A stretch of 64,000 nucleotides of DNA, from contig CP036434.1 of the NCBI GenBank assembly GCA_007751475.1, positions 3,973,524 to 4,037,523 on the forward strand, given 5' to 3'. Below the pieces are notes generated by a model. The model ran no database searches. It had not been told where the DNA came from and was given only the letters and a program-made list of their open reading frames with translations. A program made the translations under genes and the position numbers. Origin of the DNA: Saltatorellus ferox (lineage in GTDB: Bacteria > Planctomycetota > UBA1135 > GCA-002686595). Within the stretch, counting starts at the first letter, position 1; every line of letters begins with the position of its first letter. Below, one piece after another: positions 28,123 through 35,970 of this stretch.

Positions 28123-29019
28123 ATGACAGACGTCTATCTTGGTCGAGACGACCGGCCCGCCCAGCTGGAGCAGATCGCCTCCGGAAAGGTTCGCGACATC
28201 TACTCCCTCGGGGCCGACCACCTGCTCTTCGTGACGACGGATCGCGTGTCGGCCTTCGACGTCGTCATGAACCAGGGCATGCCCCACAAGGGCCGGGTGC
28301 TCACGCAGATCGCGGCGCACTGGTTCGAACGCACCCGGGGGATCTGCAAGAACCACCTCGTCAGCACGTCGATCGACGAGGTCGAAGACCTCGATCCCGA
28401 GTGGCGCGAGCGCCTCCGCGGCCGGGTCATGATCGTGACCCGCTGCGAGCCCGATCCCATCGAGTGGGTCGTGCGCGGCCACATCGCCGGCTCCGGTTGG
28501 AAGGAGTACCAGGAGACCCAGTCGATCTGCGGCATCCCGCTGCCAGCGGGCCTGAAGCAGGCAGAGCGCCTGCCCGAGCCGATCGTCACGCCGACGACCA
28601 AGCAGGAGGCCCACGACCGGCCGCTCTCACCCGACGAGGCCCGCGACCTGATCGGCGAAGAGCGCTGGGAGGAGGGCAAGGCCCTGTGTCTCCGGCTGTT
28701 CCAGTTCGGCACCGAAGAGCTGGCTCCCCACGGACTCCGGCTCGCGGACACGAAGTTCGAGCTCGGGGTCCGCAACGGGAAGACGCTGCTGATCGACGAG
28801 GCGCTGACGCCGGATTCGTCGCGGATGTGGGCGGAGGCCGATTACCGCACGGGGATCAGCCCGCCGAGCTACGACAAGCAGATCCTGCGGGACTGGCTGG
28901 AGACGCTCGACTGGAACAAGGAGTATCCGGCGCCGGAGCTGGATCCCGAGGTCGTCTCGCGGGTGGCAGAGCGCTACCTGGAAGTCTGCGAGATGATCAC
29001 GGGATCACGTCCGGACTGA
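28123..29019 (+). CDS. purC: Phosphoribosylaminoimidazole-succinocarboxamide synthase PurC
   Basis: PurC (SAICAR synthetase) joins aspartate to CAIR in de novo purine synthesis. The protein is 298 residues, matching the long (eukaryote-like or PVC-type) form rather than the ~240-residue E. coli form. SGKVRDIYSL is at about 20-29 and TTDRVSAFDVVM follows. PDPIEWVVRGHIAGSGWKEY, LADTKFELG, LIDEALTPDSSRMW and the C-terminal SYDKQILRDWL are family hallmarks. I start it at the ATG at 28123. The frame upstream of this is antisense to aroA. It is divergent from aroA and stands alone. Confidence 0.95.
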   Translation: MTDVYLGRDDRPAQLEQIASGKVRDIYSLGADHLLFVTTDRVSAFDVVMNQGMPHKGRVLTQIAAHWFERTRGICKNHLVSTSIDEVEDLDPEWRERLRGRVMIVTRCEPDPIEWVVRGHIAGSGWKEYQETQSICGIPLPAGLKQAERLPEPIVTPTTKQEAHDRPLSPDEARDLIGEERWEEGKALCLRLFQFGTEELAPHGLRLADTKFELGVRNGKTLLIDEALTPDSSRMWAEADYRTGISPPSYDKQILRDWLETLDWNKEYPAPELDPEVVSRVAERYLEVCEMITGSRPD

Positions 29020-29024
29020 TCGGT

Positions 29025-31169
29025 TCACTCCCAGGGCATCGCGTACATCTGTGGCTCGATGTCCGTGATCAGCGTCGACCGGCCGAACTCGATGTCCGAG
29101 CCGACCTCGGCCACCACCTCGCGCAGACGCTCCATGCCGACGAGGTCGCTCAGGATGCCGATGGCGCGGGTCTTGGCCATCAGCCTGCGCGACTGAAGCT
29201 CGGCCACCCGCTGCTGCGTGATGTCCTGCTTCGACGCGTGGTAGCACAGGGCCACGATCGCGGTCAGATGCTCCATCGTCTTGCCGAGGCGCTGGAGCGG
29301 AATCTGCGCGCGCGTCAGCTCCAGCTGGAACCACAGGTTCAAGCCCAGGTTCTGCCAGCGCACGAAGCGCAGGCCGCGCTCGGCCCAGCGGGCCGGGCCG
29401 CGCAGGCGCTTCGGCAGCGCGCGGTAGCGCGGCATCCAGGCCGTCGGGACGAGGCGCAGCGGTAGGCGCAGAACCTCGATGAGGCCGTTCATCACGATCC
29501 AGCCGACGAGCGCCCAGAACGACGCGTTCGACAGCAGGCGACCCGTCGCCTTCACGACGCGCCCCGGATACTTGAGCGCCGTCAGGGGTGTGATGCGCAG
29601 GATCATATCCTGGGGCGCAACGGGGTTGCCGTCATCATCCACGTTGATCGACTGAATCACGCCGAGCATCCCGGCCATGTAGCGCTCGGTGAAGCCGCCC
29701 GTCACGTCCTTGACCATCCCCATCAGGATCAGGTCGTCCTCGCCCTCGACCACGCCGAAGACGTGGATGTTGGCGCGGCTGTCGCTGACGCGCTGGGACG
29801 TGTGGAACGTACGCCCGCCGAGCACGTGCTCGGTCGCGGCCTGGGACTCCATCGCGGTGCCGGAGGCCGCGGACTTCGTCAGGTCACGCAGGCCCGCGAG
29901 GTCCACCCCGTCCGCGTCCTGCTGGAGCGAGAGGTGCGAGAGCGCGCGCGACTGCAGCGCGCCGCCGAGCACCGTCCCCAGGTTGAGCCGCGGAAGCTCG
30001 TGCTTGATCACGCGGCCACCGACGCCGGTGCGCAGGCGCGCGAAGTAGGCCGCGTCGGCAGCCAGCATCCGCTGATAGCCGGCCGACATGGCGGCCAGCA
30101 TGCAGCGGCCCATGCGCAGGCAGTAGAAGAGCACCTCGACGCCGTCCGCCTCGATCTGGTTGCTCCGGGGGATCGGGAAGTTCTCGAACTCCATACGCGA
30201 GTTGTGATTCGCCATGAAGGCGGACACCTCGGTGGAGTGGCACTCGAAGCCCCAGTCCGTCTTCGCGCCTTCCTTGCCCGAGCGCGGATCGTCGTCGCCG
30301 ACCTTCACGTCATGCTCGGGCAACTCGACGATGAAGAGCCCGACCTTACGGCCGTTCTTTCCGATCCGCGCGACGAGCCCCGCGAGCGCGCCATGGGACG
30401 CGTTCGTGATGTACATCTTCGCGCGCGGGCCGGTGGCGTGCAGGCGATAGCAGTCGTTCTCCTCGTCGAGTTCGACGTAGGCCTGGACCTTCTTGGCGTT
30501 GACGCCGACCCCGACCTCGGTGAGGGCGAACGCCATGAGGCGCCCTTCGCTGAGCATCGGAAGGAACGTGCTCTTCTGGGCATCCGTTCCGTAGGCGAGG
30601 AGCGAGCCCGCGCCGATCGTCAGCTCGCCCGAGACCTCCACCGCGAGCGCGCCGAGACCGTTCGCGGCCAGCGCTTCCTCCGCGAGCGCCAGGTCGCCGT
30701 AGTTCGAGCCCGCGCCGCCGAACTCCTCGGGGACGGTGAAGCTGTAGCCCTTCTCCTCGGCGACGGCCTTGCGCAGCGCGGCGCTCAGCTTGGCGTCGGC
30801 CTCGAAGGCCTCGCCGCGGCCGATGCAGCCGATCGCCGCCTTCACCATGGCCTGGCCGGCCCTGGAGAGGCCCTTGCCGTCCGCACCCTTGCCGATCTTC
30901 GCGCCGGAGCTCAGCTCCTCGGCCTTGGGAGCCGGGCCGTACACCAGTCGCTGAACGAGACCCGCGCGGCTCGCGCCCAGGCGCTTCTGGGCGGCGATCG
31001 CCGAGTCGTCGAGGGCCGCGACATCACGCGCCTGCTCGGCGTCACCAGCGGCTGCGAGAGCCTGCGCGGCCGTGGAGCCGGGCCCGTCGGGCGCGTCTGT
31101 CTCGGGCGAGGATGCTCCCTCGGTCGCAGGAACGGGCGCCTTGGAAGGGTCGAGTGCTGTATCAGTCAT
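29025..31169 (-). CDS. Long acyl-CoA dehydrogenase family protein
   Basis: The protein is 714 residues from the ATG at 31169; an in-frame ATG at 31184 is also possible. After a low-complexity, Ala/Asp-rich N-terminus (1-110) comes an acyl-CoA dehydrogenase core. Visible parts are YSFTVPEEFGGAGSNYGDLALAEEALA, LAYGTDAQKSTFLPMLSEGRLMAFALTEVGVG (FAD/substrate segment), then YQRMLAADAAYFARLRTG and FHTSQRVSDSRANIHVFGVVEGEDDLILMGMV, the C-terminal helical bundle. Standard members are ~380 residues; the extra length is an N-terminal extension and a C-terminal region of ~200 residues containing a hydrophobic segment (FWALVGWIVMNGLIEVL). The C-terminal extension resembles that of FadE/ACAD9-type long-chain enzymes, which bind membranes. 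The substrate chain length is not determinable. It is convergent with purC, 5 bp apart. Confidence 0.82.
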   Translation of the reverse strand: MTDTALDPSKAPVPATEGASSPETDAPDGPGSTAAQALAAAGDAEQARDVAALDDSAIAAQKRLGASRAGLVQRLVYGPAPKAEELSSGAKIGKGADGKGLSRAGQAMVKAAIGCIGRGEAFEADAKLSAALRKAVAEEKGYSFTVPEEFGGAGSNYGDLALAEEALAANGLGALAVEVSGELTIGAGSLLAYGTDAQKSTFLPMLSEGRLMAFALTEVGVGVNAKKVQAYVELDEENDCYRLHATGPRAKMYITNASHGALAGLVARIGKNGRKVGLFIVELPEHDVKVGDDDPRSGKEGAKTDWGFECHSTEVSAFMANHNSRMEFENFPIPRSNQIEADGVEVLFYCLRMGRCMLAAMSAGYQRMLAADAAYFARLRTGVGGRVIKHELPRLNLGTVLGGALQSRALSHLSLQQDADGVDLAGLRDLTKSAASGTAMESQAATEHVLGGRTFHTSQRVSDSRANIHVFGVVEGEDDLILMGMVKDVTGGFTERYMAGMLGVIQSINVDDDGNPVAPQDMILRITPLTALKYPGRVVKATGRLLSNASFWALVGWIVMNGLIEVLRLPLRLVPTAWMPRYRALPKRLRGPARWAERGLRFVRWQNLGLNLWFQLELTRAQIPLQRLGKTMEHLTAIVALCYHASKQDITQQRVAELQSRRLMAKTRAIGILSDLVGMERLREVVAEVGSDIEFGRSTLITDIEPQMYAMPWE

Positions 31170-31355
31170 GGCTTGCGTGAACATCGGTGCGCGGGGAGGC
31201 CGCGCCCTGGGGCTGCCTAAGAGTTAGCTCATCGGGCGACCCGATGCCCCATCTATCGTCCCAGAAGCGGCCTCGGCTTGGCTCTCTCTTCATGGTTCGC
31301 CCGTTAGGGGCCGCCGGACGCCGCAGACCCGGAGCGGGGCCGGTACTCTTCCGGC

Positions 31356-32471
31356 ATGTCCGGATCTGAATCAAGCGCGGGCCCATCGGCCCCCATCGAC
31401 GTCGAACTCCCCTTCGAGACCTTGAGCTGGGTCGGCGGCCTCGACGGGCACGTCACCATGCTCGAGCAGACGTTCCTCCCACTTCGCGAGGAGCAGCTCC
31501 TCGTCCGGACGGTGCCCGAGATGGTCGATGCCATCTATCGCCTCGCCGTCCGGGGGGCCCCCGCCATCGGCGTCGCCGCGGGCTTCGGGATGGTGCTAGG
31601 GATCGCCGGCTCGGACCGCGACGTCCTGGAGGTCGCGCGCGAGACCAAGAAGACGCTCGACGCGTCTCGGCCCACCGCGGTCAACCTCATGTGGGCGACG
31701 GCGAAGGTTCTCTCGAAGCTGGAGAGCCTCGCGGGAAGCTCATCGCAGGAGGAACTCAGGGCCGCCGCCTTCGCCGAGGCCATGGCGATCTACGAGGGCG
31801 ACCGCCAGACGTGCCGCACCATGGGCCTCCTCGGGGCCGAGCTGATCCAGGACGGAGCGACGCTCCTGACCCACTGCAACGCGGGCGCCCTCGCCACCGC
31901 GGGCATCGGGACGGCCCTCGCGCCCATCTACACCGCCCATGCCCAGGGCAAGCGCGTTCACGTGTTCTCGGACGAGACGCGACCGCTGCTCCAGGGCGCT
32001 CGCATCACGACCTGGGAGCTCATGCGCGCCGGAATCGACGTCACGCTCATCACCGACAGCATGGCCGCCCGCGTCATGTCCGAGGGCAAGATCGACGCCG
32101 TCTTCGTCGGATCCGACCGCATCACACGCAACGGCGACGTCTGCAACAAGATCGGCACCTTCGGGGTCGCGCTCGCGGCGAAGCACCACGGCATTCCATT
32201 CCATGTGGTCGCGCCGCTCTCCACGGTCGACCCCTACCTGGACTCGGGGAAGCTGATCCCGATCGAGGAACGCCCTGCGTCCGAGATCACCGAGGGCTTC
32301 GGGAACCGCACCGCCCCCATGGACGCCAAGGTCTACGCGCCTGCGTTCGACGTGACCCCCGCGGAGCTCGTGACCTCGATCATCACCGAGGCCGGAATCA
32401 TCGAGTCTCCCTCGATGACGGGGATCGAGGCCGCGTTGGACCGCGGCGGAGTCCAGTGGCGAAAGGGATAG
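31356..32471 (+). CDS. mtnA: S-methyl-5-thioribose-1-phosphate isomerase MtnA
   Basis: MtnA isomerises methylthioribose-1-phosphate to methylthioribulose-1-phosphate in the methionine salvage pathway. The protein is 371 residues. [14 protein letters not shown] is the N-terminal phosphate-binding signature. [22 protein letters not shown] holds the catalytic Cys, and [28 protein letters not shown] the catalytic Asp. [13 protein letters not shown] and [13 protein letters not shown] complete the family pattern. The MtnA/aIF-2B-like split is resolved in favour of MtnA by the Cys/Asp pair. It is divergent from the acyl-CoA dehydrogenase. Confidence 0.94.
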   Translation: MSGSESSAGPSAPIDVELPFETLSWVGGLDGHVTMLEQTFLPLREEQLLVRTVPEMVDAIYRLAVRGAPAIGVAAGFGMVLGIAGSDRDVLEVARETKKTLDASRPTAVNLMWATAKVLSKLESLAGSSSQEELRAAAFAEAMAIYEGDRQTCRTMGLLGAELIQDGATLLTHCNAGALATAGIGTALAPIYTAHAQGKRVHVFSDETRPLLQGARITTWELMRAGIDVTLITDSMAARVMSEGKIDAVFVGSDRITRNGDVCNKIGTFGVALAAKHHGIPFHVVAPLSTVDPYLDSGKLIPIEERPASEITEGFGNRTAPMDAKVYAPAFDVTPAELVTSIITEAGIIESPSMTGIEAALDRGGVQWRKG

Positions 32472-32563
32472 GCAGCGCCGGGCCGGGTCCCATTCCCGGA
32501 CAGGCTCAAGAATGGAGTGAACCGCCGCCGAAGGCACTGCATCGCATACCCCCGGTGTTAGCC

Positions 32564-32866
32564 ATGAGCCCCAAGAAGACGACCTCCAAGAAGCCAGCCG
32601 CGAGCCGCTCTGACGCGCGTAAGAAGTCCACCAAGGCCGTCGCCAGCGGTGAGACCTCGGTGAAGTCCCCCAAGAAAGGCGGCAAGAAAGCGGCTCCCAA
32701 GCCCGCACCTGCGAGCACGAAGCCAGATCAGATGCCGGACGACGTGCTGGAGTTCATCCAGGCGATCGACGACTACAAGCGTCTGGAAGGGCGTCCGTTC
32801 CCGACCTGGTCCGAGGTCCTCGACATCGTCAAGGACCTCGGCTACCAGCGTCAGAACGGCCAGTGA
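32564..32866 (+). CDS. Small histone-H1-like protein with a '[10 protein letters not shown]' C-terminal domain
   Basis: The protein is 100 residues. The first ~58 residues are a Lys/Ala/Ser/Pro tail ([16 protein letters not shown], then [16 protein letters not shown]), like bacterial histone-H1-type nucleoid proteins. The last ~42 residues form a compact, acidic-aromatic domain: [20 protein letters not shown], then [19 protein letters not shown] recall this C-terminal motif in many small planctomycete proteins, with no established function. The likely role is nonspecific DNA binding through the tail plus a protein contact through the domain. It lies 92 bp after mtnA, possibly in the same transcript. 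Confidence 0.8.
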   Translation: MSPKKTTSKKPAASRSDARKKSTKAVASGETSVKSPKKGGKKAAPKPAPASTKPDQMPDDVLEFIQAIDDYKRLEGRPFPTWSEVLDIVKDLGYQRQNGQ

Positions 32867-32920
32867 CGCCGGATCAGCGCCACAGGACCGGATCAGCACC
32901 AACGGATCGGTATCACCCGA

Positions 32921-34210
32921 TCAATGGTAGATCGGCTTCCGGCCGGTCAGCTCCGCGACGGCGCCGCGGACGCGGCCAATGACGGCCTCGTCCTCCGGCG
33001 CTTTCAGCGTTTCCGCGATCCAGCCGCCCAGCGACTTCATGTCGCCCTCGTCGAGGCCCCGCGTGGTGATCGCCGCCGTGCCGAGGCGCACCCCTGAGGC
33101 CTCCATCGGAGGACGCTCGTCGAACGGGATGAGGTTCTTGTTGCACGTGATGTCGACGCGGTGAAGCGCATCCTCGGCGGCAGCGCCGGACAGGCCGATA
33201 CTGCCGACGTCCACGAGCATGACGTGATTGTCCGTGCCGCCCGAGACGATGCGGATGCCGTGCTCGGTGAGGGTGTCCGCCAGCACGCTCGCGTTCCTCA
33301 CGACCTGGGCCGCGTAGGCCTTGAAGGAGTCCTGCTGGGCCTCGCGAAAGGCGATGGCCTTGGCCGCGATGACGTGCATGAGCGGCCCGCCCTGGCCGCC
33401 CGGAAACAGAGCGCTGTTGATCTTCACGATCCGGTCCTTCGGGCAGAGAATCATGCCGCCGCGCGGCCCGCGGAGCGTCTTGTGCGTCGTGAGCGTGACG
33501 ACGTCGGCGTGCGGAACGGGGCTTTCATGGACGCCCCCGGCCACGAGGCCCGCGATGTGGGCCATGTCGACCATGAGCAGCGCGTCGACTTCCCTGGCGA
33601 TCTCGGCGAACGCGGCGAAATCGAGCGGGCGCGAATAGGCCGAGGCGCCCGCGAGGAGCAGCTTCGGCCGAACGGCTTTCGCCTGGTCGCGCACCTGGTC
33701 CATGTCGACGCGCTCCGTGCCCTTCTCCACGCCGTAGCTGTGGAACTCGTAGAACACGCCGCTGAAGTTCTTCGGGTGGCCGTGGCTCAGGTGGCCGCCG
33801 TGGTCCAGCGACATCGCCAGGACCTTGTCGCCCGGGTCGATCAGCGCCATGAAGGCCGCCATGTTGGCCTGGGTGCCGCTGTGGGGCTGAACGTTCGCGC
33901 GCTCGGAGCCGAACAGCTCCCTCGCGCGGTCGCGGGCGAGGTCCTCGACCTCGTCGACGAACTCACAGCCGCCGTAGTAGCGACGGCCCGGGTAGCCCTC
34001 CGCGTACTTGTTGGTGAGCGCCGTCCCCATGGCCGCGATGACCTCGGGCGAGGCGTGATTCTCGGAGGCGATCAGCTCGAGCTGATCCTGCTGGCGCTTC
34101 TCTTCGCGCGCGATGGACGCCCAGACGGCGTCATCGGTGCGAACGTCCTTGGAGCGGAAACCGCCGGTGGAAGAGCCAAGGGTATCGGTCGAAGGAATGG
34201 TGTCGGTCAT
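32921..34210 (-). CDS. glyA: Serine hydroxymethyltransferase GlyA
   Basis: GlyA is the PLP enzyme that converts serine plus tetrahydrofolate to glycine plus methylene-tetrahydrofolate, the main source of one-carbon units. The protein is 429 residues. Family segments in order are LELIASENHASPEV, NKYAEGYPGRRYYGGCE, ANVQPHSGTQANMAAF, LLMVDMAHIAGLVAGG, and THKTLRGPRGGMIL with the PLP lysine in the HKT motif. The C-terminal part (GTAAITTRGLDEGDM) is normal. About 25 extra residues at the N-terminus are low-complexity. Confidence 0.96.
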   Translation of the reverse strand: MTDTIPSTDTLGSSTGGFRSKDVRTDDAVWASIAREEKRQQDQLELIASENHASPEVIAAMGTALTNKYAEGYPGRRYYGGCEFVDEVEDLARDRARELFGSERANVQPHSGTQANMAAFMALIDPGDKVLAMSLDHGGHLSHGHPKNFSGVFYEFHSYGVEKGTERVDMDQVRDQAKAVRPKLLLAGASAYSRPLDFAAFAEIAREVDALLMVDMAHIAGLVAGGVHESPVPHADVVTLTTHKTLRGPRGGMILCPKDRIVKINSALFPGGQGGPLMHVIAAKAIAFREAQQDSFKAYAAQVVRNASVLADTLTEHGIRIVSGGTDNHVMLVDVGSIGLSGAAAEDALHRVDITCNKNLIPFDERPPMEASGVRLGTAAITTRGLDEGDMKSLGGWIAETLKAPEDEAVIGRVRGAVAELTGRKPIYH

Positions 34211-34289
34211 GTTCTGGCTCGGGGCTCGTCCCGCGAGATGTCGCGGGGGCAGGGTGAAGTTCGGAATGTCGCGTGCGGCGCGACGTCGA

Positions 34290-35687
34290 TCAGTCCTCGA
34301 TCGGCTCGCCCGAGAGATCGAAGAGCTTCAGGGGATCGACCACATCGGTCTCGACGGGCATCGGCTCGGTGTTCTTCTGGAGCTGCTCGGCGCCAGCCAG
34401 TTCGTCGGCGTTCAGGGGCCGCTCGAAGGTGCCGTCGCGGAAGAAGCCGGACGCCTGGGGGTTGCCGGTGAGCAGCGTTCCCTGCGCGTCCCAGATGAAC
34501 CAGGTGCCGCGCCGCTTCTCACCGTCGAGGTTGCCGAACTGCTTGCGAACCCCTGACTCGTGCCAGGTTTGATGCAGTCCGAGCGGTTGATCGGCGACGT
34601 AGTTGTCGAGGACGGCGAGCTGTCCGTTCGGGTACCAGTTGCGACCGAGTCCGACCTTCTGGCCGCTCTGGAAGGTGATGAGGCCGCCGAGCTTTCCGTC
34701 GTCGTACCATTCGCGCACGACGCCCTGGAGGACGCCGTCGACGTATCGGCCCTGGATGTGGCGGTTGCCGTTCCTGTGGTACTGAAGGTCGGGGCCCACG
34801 CGACGACCGTTCTTCCAGGTCTTGGTGTAGCGCAGCTGTCCGTTCTCCCACCACGCCTTCTCTTCGCCGTTGGGCTCACCGCCCTCCATCGGAAGGAGAT
34901 GCCGCTCGGAACCGTCCTCGTGCCAGCCCTGGATCGTCCCGACGGGGACGCCGTCCTTGTACTCGGCGCGGGCGTAGAGCTGGCCGCTCGGGGTGAACCC
35001 CTCGTGGACGCCGACGCGCGTTCCGTTCTCGAAGCGACCGCGCTCCTTCACCGAACCGTCCTCGTGCCAGGCGGTGAACTCGCCGATCTCCTTCCCGGCG
35101 TCGAACCTGGCCTTGGTGGCCTCCTTGCCGTTCAGGTGCCATGTGACCCACTCACCCTCTTTCAGCCCGCCTGCGTAACGCCCTTCCTCGGCCTTCTGGC
35201 CGTTGGGGTGCCACTTGAGGAACGGGCCCTCGAGTTCGTCACGGACGTAGCTGTAGGCGGCCGAGGGAAGACCGTTCGTGCGGTGATACTCCTTCCACTC
35301 GCCCGTCATGCGGCCCTGATCGTCGTACTGGCCCTCTTTCGCGACCTGCTGATTCTTGTGCCAGAAGGTGCGCTTGCCGACGTACTTGCCGTAGAGAGTC
35401 TCGCCTTCTGACCTCTTCAGGAGCTTCGTCTCGGGATCGAAGTACTCCACGGTCATCGTGGTCCCGGAGCTCGTGATCGCGTCTGCACCGGTGGCTGAAG
35501 CCGGACGGTCCGTCCCTTGGTCGCCGCAGGCAACCGCGAGAAGAGGCAGCAGCGCCAGGACGCCCCATGCGGCGCCAAGATAGGGCCTGCCGGAGGGTTC
35601 TGATCCCTCCAGGCGGTTCGAGCGGCTGACTGGCGGGAGGCTTCGGCTCGTCCGCGGATCGCGGACGCATCGGAAAACATGGCTCAT
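34290..35687 (-). CDS. MORN/YwqK-type repeat lipoprotein
   Basis: The protein is 465 residues with a hydrophobic segment ending LLPLLAVAC, so Cys54 is a likely lipidation site. It then has about a dozen repeats of the form 'xGxWxxWhxNGqxxxxGxYxxGxxxG', for example FLKWHPNGQKAEEGRYAGG and WVTWHLNGKEATKARFDAG, typical of MORN_2/YwqK families. Automated annotation often labels these 'toxin-antitoxin YwqK antitoxin'. There is no toxin gene here, and the export signal argues for an envelope scaffold or binding protein. The Met at 35687 is 53 residues before the lipid cysteine, long for a signal peptide, so the true start may be downstream. Confidence 0.8.
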   Translation of the reverse strand: MSHVFRCVRDPRTSRSLPPVSRSNRLEGSEPSGRPYLGAAWGVLALLPLLAVACGDQGTDRPASATGADAITSSGTTMTVEYFDPETKLLKRSEGETLYGKYVGKRTFWHKNQQVAKEGQYDDQGRMTGEWKEYHRTNGLPSAAYSYVRDELEGPFLKWHPNGQKAEEGRYAGGLKEGEWVTWHLNGKEATKARFDAGKEIGEFTAWHEDGSVKERGRFENGTRVGVHEGFTPSGQLYARAEYKDGVPVGTIQGWHEDGSERHLLPMEGGEPNGEEKAWWENGQLRYTKTWKNGRRVGPDLQYHRNGNRHIQGRYVDGVLQGVVREWYDDGKLGGLITFQSGQKVGLGRNWYPNGQLAVLDNYVADQPLGLHQTWHESGVRKQFGNLDGEKRRGTWFIWDAQGTLLTGNPQASGFFRDGTFERPLNADELAGAEQLQKNTEPMPVETDVVDPLKLFDLSGEPIED

Positions 35688-35970
35688 GTTCGAATCCTAG
35701 CCCGTTCCGGGAGCAGACCGAGGCCTCTCGACGAGGTTTCCACCCTTCCGCTCACTGTCCCGATCTGGCCCAGTCACTTGGCCCCACGGGAGCGTGAGAG
35801 CGCTTAGCGGTGAACAGACCTTTCTCCGAACGTAGGAAACTGCTTATTGAGCCCAAGTTCTACCCGGGGGAACCCCGACAGTCCCTTTACGGAGCGCTTG
35901 CAGGCCAGCTGGTCCAGGCAAGGGCAACCCCGGAGCCAGTCCCGGGCGCTCCATGAAGCAGGACAGCACC

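Noticed and set aside
34290..35687. Toxin-antitoxin role for the YwqK-type protein
   Set aside because: No toxin gene is adjacent and the protein has an export signal. The label comes from database naming habits.
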